From Candidatus Fredericiella danica (GTDB taxonomy: Bacteria > Chloroflexota > Anaerolineae > Caldilineales > Caldilineaceae), in NCBI GenBank assembly GCA_016713335.1, contig JADJPH010000038.1, forward strand, positions 6,500 to 70,499: a stretch of DNA of 64,000 bases, given 5' to 3'. The notes under the pieces are model-generated. The model was given only the letters and a program-made list of their open reading frames with translations, searched no databases and was not told the origin of the DNA. The translations under genes and the position numbers were made by a program. Shown one piece after another: positions 53,161-64,000 of this stretch (its first letter is position 1; each line of letters starts with the position of its first letter).

Positions 53161-56026
53161 CGACCAATCTCGAGCCAGTCAACCGCGCCTGCCAGGTCCC
53201 TGCGGTCGCGGTTCAAACTCACGCGCAAGAAGGCTTCACCAGGGTTGACATCCTGCGCCGCCGTGCCGGGCGCCGCCCCCTTGACGCCGGCCAGGGCAAA
53301 CGCCTGCCCTTGTAGACCCTCCAGGGTCACATCCGCGCCAAGACTGCGCAACCCCTGCACCGCAGCCTCCGATAGGTTCTGCCATGCATCGCCGTAACTG
53401 GCGATCAGAACCGACGCTCCCGAAGGGATCTCGTCCAGATACACGACAAGCCGTTCGCTCTCAGCCGCGCTTCCTGCCGTATCAAAGCCGGCTTTGTCCT
53501 TGAGCTCCCCCGTCTTCGGATCGAAGAGCGTGACGTTGACACCACGCCTGCCCGCCGAGCCATCGCGCTGCTCGCCCTTGTCGTCAAAGAGCGCAATGAA
53601 GCCGCCATCTGCAAACGCCTTGAGATCCGCGTCCACGGGCAGGTCGACCCCAGTCGTGCCAATTTGCCGGCTGCCGGGGACCACAACGCGCGGTGACGCA
53701 GACCATGACCACACGAGTTCCAGCCGGTTGAGTGAATTGGTCAGAACCGAACCCGGCACCTGCCATGCGACCGTCTGCCAGCCGTCCACCAGGGTATGCG
53801 ACTCAAACGGTTGGCCGTTGACCATCAATGCCACCTGCTGGGGTTTGCTGCCAGGATAGGTGAATGGATGCACCTGCGTCTGCACCGTGTAGGCCGCCGT
53901 AGGGTCAACCTGACGCAACGGCACGAAAAACTGGCTGGCCGCGCCTGTGGCCCAATTCGCCGGTGCGTCATAGATCGAATCGACTTCGGCTTCATCCCAG
54001 CCTTCACCGCGATACGGGTTTGTCCCTGCCACCCCGAGATCGATCCGGAACGTATCGGCGCCTTCCGGCTGAACCACGCGGTACGCCTCGATACCATCCG
54101 CCGCATAGAATGGCTCCGCCTCCAGCGGCAGCGTCGACTTCACAAAGTCCCACGACGCCTGCCAGGTGGTATCGTAGGGGCGCCTGCCTGCGATCGGCGG
54201 CGTCAGCACCACGTAGCCGGTATTGTACAAATACACCAGATCCGGAGCCTGTGCTGCGGCCGCGGCCGATATCTCTGGCGCTACCTCGCGCCCGAATTCG
54301 ACCTCCGTCAGTGCCTGGAAATAGGGGATGCGCCGAAAATAGTCCATCTTGAAATCAGGCGCGCGGCTGATGTTGCCGCCCAGCATGGGTTTACCGTGCG
54401 CGGATTGGTAATACTGGAGCAGGGTCTGTTCGGGACCATAGACCCCAAAGCTGTTACGCCAGCCGAGTGGCAGTTGGAGGACACTGACAGGCGCCGGATC
54501 TGCCGCAATCTGGGCATACACCGCCGGGATCCGCGCGTCGGACAACGGGAAGGGGACCGCAGCGTGTTCAAAGATGACCAGCCCTGCCAGAAGGACCGCC
54601 ACCACACCGCCCGCCGCCACCTGTCCCTGGCCGCGTTGCCCTGCGCCGGACGCGCCATCTATGGCGCCTGCGGCGCGATTGCTCCACGCGCCAAGTTTCC
54701 GAAGGAGCCAATAAACGCCCCACCCTGCCAGCACGGCCAGCGCCAGCATCAAGACCGCGCTGTTGCGATTCGGCGCGCGGTTCGCCTGGACAATGGGCAG
54801 GTAATGCAGGAGGACAAACGGTAACGGGACCGTGGTCTCAAGACCATCTAGATCAAAACGGTAACGCCCGTTGATCTGAAGCAGGGGACCCAACGTGAAC
54901 AGACCAAAAATGACGGCGGTCCAGATCCAAATCGCAACTTTGCGCCGGTAGATAACGGCGCCGAGCAATGCCAGGGCAAGGCTCACCCACCCCAGAAACA
55001 CCGTGTTGACATCGCGGAATCCGGGTAGTTCCGGATTGGCGGCGCGCGCTTGCACCTGATGCAGGGTGTTCACAAGTTCGCCCCCAAAGAGCGGATGGAG
55101 CACCGTAGGTGTGAACCAGCCCAACAGGTCGGTGCTCAGCATCAGGGCATCGCCCCAACCCTTCAACCCAAAATCAGCCGTGCGGAACGCCATCAGAATT
55201 GGCACCAGGGCGGGCGCCCAGACAAGCGCACCGGCAATCCCCAGAATGACAAGGTCAATGACCAGTTCACGTAAAACACCCCAGCGCGAACCCGCCTTTG
55301 GCTTTTGCACCAGCGCCGCAACCACAACGATGAGGGTGAAGATCGCCAGGAAGAGCGCCAGGATCATCTCGGCCAGACCGGCAAATGCCAGGAAGACGCC
55401 GGCCAATGCCGCGCTCCGGCGCCGCGTCTTTGCCGATAAGCCGGTATTGAAAGCCCGAAGCAACATCAACGCATAGAACGGGAGCCACTGCGTCGTCACC
55501 ATGTCGTAGTGACCCAACGCCGAGTAGACCGCCCGATTACTCGCAAACGCAAAGAGCGCGCCCGCCACCACCCCGCCCACTGCGCCTGCCTTATTGACCG
55601 TTGACGATTCTCACTCTTCTCCCCCGCCAGCAAATAGACCACCAATAACCATGTGCCATACCCGCTCAACACCGTACTCGCCAGCAGCGTCACATTGCTC
55701 GCAAAGGGTAGGTTTACCGCCAACGCTAATGGCAGCGCCACGAGGACGTGATAGAAGTTGTAGGTGTACAGCACCAGATCGATGCCGAGCGGATACCAGA
55801 TCAGGTCGGATTGTAGCGGCGAACGGAGATTGTCGATCAGGGCGTGCTTGAAATACCAGATGTTCCAAACAAAGGTGGATTCATCAAAGGCCCATTGTGG
55901 CACGCCCGGCACGTGCGTGGTGAGATTGGAGGCCAATGGCCACGTCAGCACAAGGGCAAGGACACTGAAGAGCAACAGCGCGAGCGCGTGTGGCGCCCAA
56001 CGCCAACGCATAGACGGTGAAGTCAT
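53157..56026 (-). CDS. Large polytopic membrane protein, GT-C/YfhO-like (frameshifted)
   Basis: The N-terminal frame (56026 to about 55610) encodes several membrane helices and VLTWPLASNLTTHVPG, with FDESTFVWNIWYFKHAL; the other frame (about 55605 to 53157) adds more helices and a large extracytoplasmic domain from about residue 480 with beta-sandwich-like strands. The frames join near 55606-55612 with one missing base. The arrangement resembles GT-C glycosyltransferase-like proteins common in Chloroflexota; the acceptor is unknown. It overlaps the methyltransferase gene by four bases (ATGA). Confidence 0.7.
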
Positions 56027-56790
56027 GGTTTCTCGGCGATGCAGATCACGCTCACGCCAAACGGCAGACTGACACGCTCCAACAACTCTGCCTCAAGCCA
56101 GCCAACGCCATGCAGAATGGAGTTGACGGGTTCAGGAATCGCCTCCATCTCAACCTGATAGTCCTCCCCCTCGCCTTCGAGGTGCGGACTCTTCAGACCG
56201 GGGTTATAGGGGCGCAACACACGGACGCCGGCCACGGCCGGGAAGAGGAAGAAGTTGTTGTAACTGATGCGCCGCACCCGAAAACCGGACAATGCCAACT
56301 TCTGATCCAGTTCACTTGCGGTGTAACGCCGCTGATGGGCGTTGATCTCGTCGTTATAGCTCCACAGCCACATGAAGGCCGGGACTGTCACAATGACTTT
56401 GCCACCCGGTTTCAGCACACGCACGATCTCATCAAAGACGCCCAGTTCATCCGGGATGTGCTCCACCGTGTCAAGCAACGCCACCAGATCAAAGTGTGCG
56501 TCTGGAAACGGCAAACAATCGCCACTGCCTTGCAGCACGGTGAGACCACGCGCCTGCGCCACGGGCAGCGGCATCGGGTTGAAATCGACGCCAATGACCT
56601 CGCCATAGTGCGCCAGGTGGTGGGCCATATTGCCGGCGCCGCCCCCGATATCCAGAATGCGCCGGCGCCCCCCGGGCGGAATCGGCCCTAACTCGGCATC
56701 AAGATACTTCAAGATGGCGCGCGTGCGCCCGGCGAACCAGGCGTGGCGATCTTCGTCAAGAATGGTTAAGTGAGGTGTGGCCACAATCAA
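56023..56790 (-). CDS. Class I SAM-dependent methyltransferase
   Basis: The 255-residue enzyme has motif I LDIGGGAGNMAHHLAHYGEV with GVDFNPMP and the post-motif LVALLDTVEHIPDE. The acceptor is not recognisable; the neighbours suggest a glycan or lipid. It overlaps the DNA methyltransferase by four bases and the membrane protein by four bases, so the three genes form one operon. Confidence 0.83.
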   Translation of the reverse strand: MIVATPHLTILDEDRHAWFAGRTRAILKYLDAELGPIPPGGRRRILDIGGGAGNMAHHLAHYGEVIGVDFNPMPLPVAQARGLTVLQGSGDCLPFPDAHFDLVALLDTVEHIPDELGVFDEIVRVLKPGGKVIVTVPAFMWLWSYNDEINAHQRRYTASELDQKLALSGFRVRRISYNNFFLFPAVAGVRVLRPYNPGLKSPHLEGEGEDYQVEMEAIPEPVNSILHGVGWLEAELLERVSLPFGVSVICIAEKP

Positions 56791-58313
56791 ATCTTTCCCA
56801 GGAGCAACTGCTCGCCGCCCCCAATCTCCAGGATCCGCACCGCCAGCGTTGCCGGCGAACGGGCTTCGAATTCGTACACTCCGGCTATCAATTGCGCACG
56901 CTTTGGCGGAGCATCTGCCAGCGCAACGCGCAACACCTGACCATCATAGTCCGGATCGATCACAACGCTGTCTACTGAGCTCCGCCAATCCACGCCTACA
57001 GGCAAGGCTTCGGCTGGCGCCAACGCAACCCGTATTCTAGTCGCTGACCCGTCAATCCGGGTAATTGAAAGGGTCATTTTTGGCAGGCAGACCGCTTCCG
57101 GCGGTCTTGCCGGCGGCGGATCCGTTGTAAATACTGCAAAGCCGGTCCAGGTAGGTTCATCAGTGCAGACGCCCTGTAGCCGGCGCGTGACGGTCTGGAT
57201 TGCGCCCAGATTGCGATCACAGCCCACCCAGCGCCGCCCCAACTTCTGCGCCACGGCCAACGTGGTGCCAGAACCACAGAAGGGGTCCAGCACCCAATCG
57301 CCCGACCGCGTGGCGGTCTCGATGATTCGTTCCAGCAGCGCCTCGGTCTTCTGTGTGGGATACCCCAGATCCTCGCCCGGCGCCGTGCCCAGACCGGGAA
57401 TATCCTCCCATACATTGTCGACGGCCCGTTCCAGCAGATGGCGCCCATCACCCAGCGCCGTCAGATAGTATTTGACCCCGAGATTTCCCCCGTTGGAACA
57501 AGACACCCGTTGGCCAGCCGGGTCGACCACCACTTCACCACCATAGGGTGCATAGAGCCTGCCCTCGGCGTGGAGTGCACACAGGCTGGCGAAGGTGTAG
57601 TCGCCGGGATCAGAGGTCCGGAAGAAACCGCGCTCATCGCGCATGAAGGTCCTGGCCGCCTCCGTCTCGGTGAGCACGGTGCGCTTCTTCGGCGGCTGCC
57701 AAAGCGGGGGCGTTTTGCGACTGCGCGCCACCACATGGATCGAGTGCGCACTGTTGGGGAAGTAGAAGGCGTTCACCTTGGCCCCGCGCGCGGTCTGGCT
57801 GCGCCACGTGATGGTGTTGAGGAAGTTCTCCGGTCCAAAGACCTCTTCTAGTAGACAACGGATGTGGTGCGCGTGCCGATGATCGCAGTGCAACCACAGC
57901 GTGCCATCGTCCGTGAGCAGTTCGCGCAGGAGATAGAGGCGCTCATACAGAAACTGCAGGTACGCGCCGCCCTCCCAAACATCGCCGTACTGCACCTGCC
58001 GCGCCACCACCGCCGCCGCGGTGTTCGACTTCGGCCCGCGCCGGCGCAACTTGCGCGCCCAATCGACGCCGCTGTTGTAGGGTGGATCCGCGTAGATCAG
58101 GCGAAAGCGCTGCCCTGCGCTGTGCAACATCGCAAGCAGCGGCAAATTGTCGCCGAAGAAAAGCGAATTATCCGGTGCCTTTTCCCTTGCAGGCAGGAGC
58201 GGCGCAAAGGTCTCAACCAGACGCACACGTGCCGGGTCAATCGCCCCCGGCAACCGCTTACCCGGCCACGAAAACGTGATCCCGGAGACAGATTGTGGTT
58301 CCGCTTCATTCAC
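56787..58313 (-). CDS. Solo beta-class DNA N6-adenine/N4-cytosine methyltransferase (type III Mod-like)
   Basis: The 508-residue enzyme has motif IV DPPYNSG near residue 75 before motif I DPFCGSGTTLA near 341, the order of beta-class enzymes. LHCDHRHAHHIRCLLEEVFG after motif IV is typical of type III Mod subunits. The C-terminal part (from about 380) is unusual and strand-rich. No restriction subunit lies next to it, so it may be a regulatory or orphan methyltransferase. The start is GTG 58313, with AAGGTG upstream. Confidence 0.85.
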   Translation of the reverse strand: MNEAEPQSVSGITFSWPGKRLPGAIDPARVRLVETFAPLLPAREKAPDNSLFFGDNLPLLAMLHSAGQRFRLIYADPPYNSGVDWARKLRRRGPKSNTAAAVVARQVQYGDVWEGGAYLQFLYERLYLLRELLTDDGTLWLHCDHRHAHHIRCLLEEVFGPENFLNTITWRSQTARGAKVNAFYFPNSAHSIHVVARSRKTPPLWQPPKKRTVLTETEAARTFMRDERGFFRTSDPGDYTFASLCALHAEGRLYAPYGGEVVVDPAGQRVSCSNGGNLGVKYYLTALGDGRHLLERAVDNVWEDIPGLGTAPGEDLGYPTQKTEALLERIIETATRSGDWVLDPFCGSGTTLAVAQKLGRRWVGCDRNLGAIQTVTRRLQGVCTDEPTWTGFAVFTTDPPPARPPEAVCLPKMTLSITRIDGSATRIRVALAPAEALPVGVDWRSSVDSVVIDPDYDGQVLRVALADAPPKRAQLIAGVYEFEARSPATLAVRILEIGGGEQLLLGKI

Positions 58314-58314
58314 C

Positions 58315-58343
58315 TTGACACCTTACACAAGCACTTGTACAGT
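58315..58343 (+). promoter_or_regulatory. Promoter of the Phd-like antitoxin gene
   Basis: A perfect -35 TTGACA (58315-58320) and TACAGT (58338-58343) are 17 bases apart, about 40 bases before the ATG at 58383. It overlaps the ribosome site of the divergent methyltransferase. Confidence 0.6.
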
Positions 58344-58382
58344 CAGCCTCAAGCGTCGGAGCCGATAGCGAAAGGCATGACC

Positions 58383-58625
58383 ATGCTCACACCAGTCAAT
58401 ATTACCGAGTTGCGCCGAAATCTGTCTACCTACATGCACCGTGTTGACCACGGCGAGTCGTTCCTCGTAACGGCGCATGGCAAGGTTGTGGCGCGCTTGC
58501 TCCCGCAGGATGACCCTGCCGGCGCCGCATACCAACGCATCTTGGAGGTTCGCAGCCAGGCCTGGGTCGGTGACGTAGAGTCGCCACTTGACGAAGAGTG
58601 GCGTGCTGACAGTGAGCACCTGTGA
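58383..58625 (+). CDS. Phd/YefM-type antitoxin, without a toxin gene
   Basis: The 80-residue protein has NITELRRNLSTYMHRVDHGE followed by FLVTAHGKVVARLLP, the DNA-binding Phd/YefM fold, with an acidic C-terminus that would bind a toxin. AAAGG precedes ATG 58383. Downstream only 24 bases separate it from the end of a minus-strand gene, so no PIN or Doc toxin follows. It may act as a stand-alone repressor or pair with a toxin elsewhere. Confidence 0.83.
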   Translation: MLTPVNITELRRNLSTYMHRVDHGESFLVTAHGKVVARLLPQDDPAGAAYQRILEVRSQAWVGDVESPLDEEWRADSEHL

Positions 58626-58649
58626 CACGCTTGGGCGACGGCGATACGA

Positions 58650-59639
58650 TTATCGCCACGCAAAGACCGGCAATAGCAGCGTCCCGTTTGCGTCGCGCAA
58701 CTCCGCATAGGTCGCCGCCGCATCAGCCGGCGAACACACCGATTCCACCAGATCGTCCAGCCGGAGCCGGCCGCGTTCCAACAGGCCAAACACGGCGCGC
58801 ACGTCTTGATATTGCATATCGCGCGACAGCAGGAAGGTCAATTGCTTGCGGAACGCCGCCCGATAGGGCACGACAAAATCCGCCGGATAGCTGCCCTGCA
58901 CGACATACCGTGACGCATGCTGCGGGCCATCCGCCCAGGGCAGCTCTCGCGCCAGTTCGATTGCCTGGGGCAGCACCCCGACCGCGCCGGTAGCATCCAC
59001 GATGATATCGGCCCCTTCCGGAATCCGCTGCTTAAAGCCCTTGACAAGATCCCCCTCCACGCCAAATGCCTCGATGCCGCTGCGCTGCGCCACCGCGACG
59101 CGCGTGGGCGAGACATCACCCGCCACCACCCGCGCCCCAGTGGCCGCAAACAGACGCGCAGAGAGTTGCCCGATCGCCCCCAACCCGACGACGGCGACTA
59201 CCTCATGTGGCATTGGCCGGGCAAGCCGCAACCCATGATACGCAATTCCGGCCATATGGGCGATCGCCCCAACCTCCAGGCCAACGCCCTTCGGTACGGG
59301 CAGCAGATCGCGACCATCACGCACCGCGTGGCCCACATGCCCACCCCACATGGCGGTTGGCGACGTGACCAGGCTCCCTGTGCAGAAGACCGGGTCGCCA
59401 ATCTTGAGTTCCACGCCTGCGCCAATTGCCTGCACGCGGCCGGCAAGGGAGTAACCGGGGACAAATGGCCACGGCGCCGCATCGGGCTGCTTGCCCGCCA
59501 GGCAGCGCAGTTCAGTGCCGGGGCTGATGCCGGAATAGACCGTCTCCACCAATGCCTGTCCCGGCCCCACCGCCGGCAACTCGATGTCGCCTAACTCAAC
59601 CTGGTTGATGCCTGTGAACAGGATGCCTTTTGTCTGCAC
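58650..59639 (-). CDS. Medium-chain zinc alcohol dehydrogenase-like protein
   Basis: The 329-residue MDR protein has YSGISPGTEL, the GroES-like domain start and VPGYSLAGRV, and the Rossmann VVGLGAIGQLSARLF. The catalytic zinc ligands of classic ADH are partly replaced, as in the BchC-like subgroup with GISPGTE. The reaction and substrate are unknown. GTG 59639 has GGGAGAG upstream and is better than TTG 59660. Confidence 0.8.
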   Translation of the reverse strand: MQTKGILFTGINQVELGDIELPAVGPGQALVETVYSGISPGTELRCLAGKQPDAAPWPFVPGYSLAGRVQAIGAGVELKIGDPVFCTGSLVTSPTAMWGGHVGHAVRDGRDLLPVPKGVGLEVGAIAHMAGIAYHGLRLARPMPHEVVAVVGLGAIGQLSARLFAATGARVVAGDVSPTRVAVAQRSGIEAFGVEGDLVKGFKQRIPEGADIIVDATGAVGVLPQAIELARELPWADGPQHASRYVVQGSYPADFVVPYRAAFRKQLTFLLSRDMQYQDVRAVFGLLERGRLRLDDLVESVCSPADAAATYAELRDANGTLLLPVFAWR

Positions 59640-59669
59640 GTGGACTCTCCCGGCGTTCAATGCCGTTGG

Positions 59670-60480
59670 TCAGCGTCGCTGGAAATAGTAGCTAAAGACG
59701 GGCTTCTGATGGCGCTGGCACCATTGCTCACGATGGGTCGGCGCAGTTGCACCGACCTCGGCGGCGAGGGACGGGTCATGGGCAGCAAACGCGCCGTGCT
59801 GTTCCACCAAATCGCGGACCAGTTCGCCATATTCCTGCACATCGCTCTTGAAATAGAGCAGCCCGCCCGGTTTCAACTGCGCCGCCAGCAGATCGACAAA
59901 AGGTGGGGAGAAGAGCCGCTTGACGCGGTGTTGTTCCTTCCACCACGGATCGGGGAAGAAGATGTGAAAGAGATCGACGCGGCCATCGGGGATCACCCGC
60001 GGCAGGTTGAACCGGGCGTCGTCGTCGCTCACCCACAGGTTGGTCAGATGCAGCCGCTCGATGCGCGCCAGAAACAGGCGCGTCGCCTTGGTCTTCGTTT
60101 CATAGCCAATCAGGAGACGTTCCGGGTGCTGTTGGGCGCGCCAACAGAAAATCGCCGCGCCCATAGCCGATCTCGACTTCGAGCGTGCGTTCGGACGCTA
60201 ATTCACTGCGGAGGCGGGCGCCGTTATCACCCCGAGTGTCGTCCAGCGTATAGGTGCGAAAAAAAGGCTGATCCACTCCCCAGGGCGGAAGCAACTCAGA
60301 TCCGGGACGCTGGCGTGGATCCCCGCCGATCAGCCCCTTGCCCGCAGCCCAATCCGCATAAGCCTCGGCGCGATCGGCTTCGCTCAATTCCTCCCAACTG
60401 AAGTCCATGCGACCCTGGGAGAACGACGCAGGCGTATACGTGAGCGCGGTGCTGCCTTCAACATGAGACTCTGACGTCAT
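59670..60480 (-). CDS. trmB: tRNA (guanine-N7)-methyltransferase TrmB (frameshifted)
   Basis: TrmB methylates G46 of tRNA. The first frame has EVEIGYGRGDFLLAR (SAM-binding); the second continues QQHPERLLIGYETK and holds the family block FFPDPWWKEQHRVKRL and KPGGLLYFKSDVQEYG. The break is at GGG 60134-60136 (one extra base). An N-terminal extension of about 90 residues precedes the SAM motif. It starts one base from the thrC stop. Confidence 0.87.
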
Positions 60481-60481
60481 C

Positions 60482-61837
60482 TTAGAGCTGCAACTTCCGC
60501 GCGATGGTGTCTTTCACGACTTTTGCATCTGCCGGCAGGTAGACCGGTGGATTCGCCAGTTCGCTCTCCACCTCGTCGAGTTTGCCCTCATGGTAGCCCA
60601 CCTTGAAACCGGTGAACTTGAGGCCGTGGGCGGTGCTAATCACCACCACGCGGTCCGAGGACTTAATCTCACCCCGTTCGGCCAGTTTGAAGAGCGCGCC
60701 AAGCGCAACGCCGGTGTGCGGGCACGTGTACATGCCGGTCAGATCCGCGCGCGCCGCAATGTTGGCCATCTCGTGTTCGCTGACCGATTCGACGATCCCA
60801 TTTGTCTCGACCACAGCTTGCACGGCCTTCTCATAGCTGACCGGGTCGCCGATCTGGATGGCGGAGGCCAGAGTCTTCTGTGCGGGAATCGCCACCTTGT
60901 CACGGAAACCGTTCAGATAACTCTGATAGAACGGATTCGCCTTCCCGGCCTGCGCCGCCACCAGCCGCGGCATCTTGTCGATCAGTCCCAGATCGCGAAT
61001 CAGCTTGAACCCTTTGTAGAGTGCGCTGATATTGCCCAGGTTGCCCACGGGGATGATGATCCAATCGGGCACTTCCCAATCAAACTGGCGCACAATTTCG
61101 ATCCCGACCGTCTTCTGCCCTTCGATGCGGATGCTATTCATCGAGTTGGCGAGGTAGATGCTGTTGTCCTCGGTCACTTCCTTGACGATGCGCATGCAGC
61201 CGTCAAAGTCGGTGTCCAGCGCCAGCACAAAGGCGCCGTTGGCGACGGGCTGGATGAGTTGCGCCGTGCTCACCTTGCCGGAGGGCAGGAAGATCACCGC
61301 AGGGATGCCGGCATAGGCCGCATAGGCCGCAAGTGCGGCGGATGTGTCGCCGGTGCTGGCGGCGGCCACCGCGCGCACGGGCTGCCGTTGGCGATCATCT
61401 GCTTGACCACACTGACCAGCACCGTCATCCCCAGATCTTTAAAGCTGCCGGTGTGGCTGTTGCCGCAGAGTTTGATCCACAGGTCGGGCACCGATCTGTT
61501 TTCCCAGCCGTTCCGCCCAGAAGAGGTTGGTGTTGCCTTCATACATGCTGACGATATTCTCATCGCGCAGCGAGGGCATGACCCACTCGCGCATCCCCCA
61601 CACGCCGCTGCCATAGGGCCATTTCGTCGTGCCGACGCGCTTTTCGATCACGCTTTTCCATTCGGCGGCGGTGCGATCACGCAGCGCGTCGATATCATGG
61701 TGCACCTCCAGCAGCCCGCCGCATTGGGGGCAGGTGTACATCACCTCGTAGACGGAGTACTCCCCTGGGCAGCCGCGGAAGCAACGAAAATGGGCGTTAT
61801 AAGTCGTCTGGGCAGGCGCCATCACAGTAGATTGCAT
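60482..61837 (-). CDS. thrC: Threonine synthase (two frameshifts)
   Basis: Threonine synthase converts O-phosphohomoserine to threonine with PLP. The first frame has a zinc-ribbon-like FRCFRGCPGEYSVYEVMYTC and MYEGNTNLFWAERLG; the middle frame has SHTGSFKDLGMTV with the PLP lysine; the third has AVAAASTGDTSAALAAYAAY and VGNLGNISALYKGF to the end. Breaks lie at GGG 61486-61488 (one extra base) and near 61381-61384 (one missing base); the net shift is zero. ATG 61837 is preferred; GTG 61846 is possible. Confidence 0.87.
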
Positions 61838-62643
<806 letters not shown>

Positions 62644-62919
62644 ATGACCACATCATGTCCGGGCCTCACCGACCTTCTCAATCTGCTGAGTTCATTCCTG
62701 ACCAGCTTTACAGCCTGTGATCGCCTGGCGCTACCGACAGGCGCCAGCTGCAGCATTGATCGTTGGTTGCCGGACGTTAACTGGGAGGGCATGGCAACAG
62801 CCACGTTCATGCAACAGGTGCTCATTTTTTTTCAGCCTCCAAAGGCAAAGACGACTTCTTGTGCGTGCATAGCCGCAATAGGTCAGACCGACCATTTGAG
62901 CCCTGAGCAGAAGCACTGA
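62644..62919 (+). CDS. Possible start of the broken NB-ARC gene (weak)
   Basis: An ATG-started frame of 91 residues (MTTSCPGLTDLLNLLSSFLT and on) has the leucine and charged-residue spacing of effector-associated death-like domains that often precede NB-ARC. The match is by eye only and the frame then becomes non-conserved. It is best treated as a possible N-terminal piece of the gene at 63090-64000. Confidence 0.25.
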   Translation: MTTSCPGLTDLLNLLSSFLTSFTACDRLALPTGASCSIDRWLPDVNWEGMATATFMQQVLIFFQPPKAKTTSCACIAAIGQTDHLSPEQKH

Positions 62920-63089
62920 TTGCATATCATTTCGCGGGCAGTTTGAGGCGATGGACGAATTAACCTTTGCCGCCGAGTTCCCGGCATTAGCCACATCGGA
63001 CGGACAGCAATCCAGTTCAACCATTCTACTTGCGCCGGCGTTTTGACTTATCGCCATATCGAACTTCCACCTAATCAGCACCCCGGCCT

Positions 63090-64000
63090 GAGTTACTCAA
63101 AGAAATCAAAGAAACTGTTCTGCGGAACGAAAATTCGAGTGTTACCCTGACTCCTGCAATCCAGACCCGGGCACTCCAAGGTACCCCAAGGTGTAGGAAG
63201 ACCGTAGCTCGTCGCATGCCATGCGACGATCCCGAAATTCAGGCATCCTTTCCTGACGGCATCTTGTGGGCAAGAGTAGGCAAAACCCCTGATTTAATGG
63301 CTCAAATGCGAAAGTGGGCAAACACTCTTGGCGCTCCAATTTCCAGTAACAGTCCCAGTCTTGATGAGCTGAAGAATTGCGGTGTAGAAGCTACCCATGA
63401 CCGTTCGCTTCCACTACACATTGTCGATGATGTCTGGACCATAGGAGCATGTGGCGGCATTTAACGTTGGAGGTCCTATGTGTCGCCTCGTGATCACGAC
63501 GCGAAATGCGAATCTTGCAACTGCCATCGGTGCATCCATCTGCAAAGTGCCACTAATGACCACAGACGAATCGGTGGAACTGTTGACGAAATGGGGAGGA
63601 GAAAAATCCAGCTACGCTCCCCACGGCACCAAGATCGCAACAATTGATGAGCGCCTCGGTCAGCTTGCCATTCGCAATAAAGCTCACTGGCGTTCAACTA
63701 CGGCATCACAACCTTGGCTACGGTTTCAGCAAAACGTACCAACTACTCTTGGAGCCCCTGAACTGACGACAACCTGGAGAGATATTCGACCTTTAGTTCC
63801 GGACAGATTCAGCTTCATCAGATCGTCAACTTTTTTCTTGCCTTTGCCATCTTTATAGAGGACGAGGCGGTCCCTGTATCCGCAATCCGTCACGTCTGGA
63901 GTGGGCTGATTGCGATAAGTTCGGGCAAGCCGACGAACTGATTTCGGATTTCTGGCAAACTGCCTTTGTCTGATCTATCTGAAGGAGAAAAATGGGTTCG
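63090..64000 (+). pseudogene. Broken NB-ARC ATPase gene, running off the window
   Basis: Pieces of one NB-ARC protein are spread over several frames: ELLKEIKETVLRNENSS, DDPEIQASFPDGILWARVG, the Walker B-like HIVDDVWTI, CRLVITTRNANLATAIGA, LPFAIKLTGVQLRHHN (a GLPLA-like block) and EDEAVPVSAIRHVW of the winged-helix part. The Walker A region near 63180-63215 (GTP..RKTVARR) is disrupted. At least four single-base shifts occur in about 900 bases. It resembles APAF-1-like STAND proteins but is unrelated in detail to the gene at 19348. Either a decayed gene or poor sequence near a contig end. Confidence 0.7.

Overview
The window looks like a piece of a GC-rich, heterotrophic member of the Chloroflexota (Anaerolineae/Caldilineae-like). 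This is an inference from the gene mix, not from a marker gene: a RarA with a C-terminal fusion domain, FxLYD/LysM lipoproteins beside a sortase, several B12-binding radical SAM proteins, NB-ARC/TPR STAND proteins, a SufR-type regulator, and a partial complex I operon. No rRNA, tRNA, CRISPR array, transposase or phage gene was seen.

Layout. 1-9077: housekeeping and envelope genes (partial ald, a 2H phosphoesterase, sppA, a cysteine desulfurase-like enzyme, an MJ0936/YfcE-type phosphoesterase, a LysM-FxLYD lipoprotein, a sortase, rimI, tsaB, nfo). 9081-19055: a minus-strand Fe-S/radical-SAM island with four radical SAM enzymes (three with B12-binding N-termini), rhodanese, a NifU C-terminal domain protein, DUF2203, HesB/IscA, moaA, sufR and two unknown small genes. 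Three of its promoters share an AT-rich element next to the -35 box. 19348-21969: a STAND ATPase and an overlapping TPR gene. 22000-25760: nuoB-nuoCD-nuoI with a clear promoter and terminators. 25783-29986: a metallo-hydrolase, a four-cysteine protein, an FAD oxidoreductase, a thioesterase and an ATP-grasp enzyme. 30002-41527: an HD hydrolase, an endonuclease/exonuclease/phosphatase protein, rarA fusion, M16 peptidase, a LysM protein and secA. 41664-50444: a YesN/YesM-like two-component pair followed by a ytfQRT-yjfF-type sugar ABC transporter and a TlpA-like lipoprotein. 50487-58313: membrane and glycosyl-transfer genes, a SAM methyltransferase and a solo type III-like DNA methyltransferase. 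58315-61837: an orphan Phd antitoxin, an MDR dehydrogenase, trmB and thrC. 61838-64000: non-coding sequence with a 43-base poly-T run, then a broken NB-ARC gene running off the right edge.

Two features stand out. First, at least 15 reading-frame breaks occur, many at short homopolymers and several in genes that should be essential (secA, nuoCD, trmB, thrC). This points to base-level sequence errors more than to true gene death; frameshifted genes are given as single joined features with the break located. Second, the shared promoter element at 13330-13360, 16947-16975 and 19027-19055 suggests that SufR controls its own operon and two B12-radical-SAM operons, linking Fe-S status to an uncharacterised radical SAM pathway.
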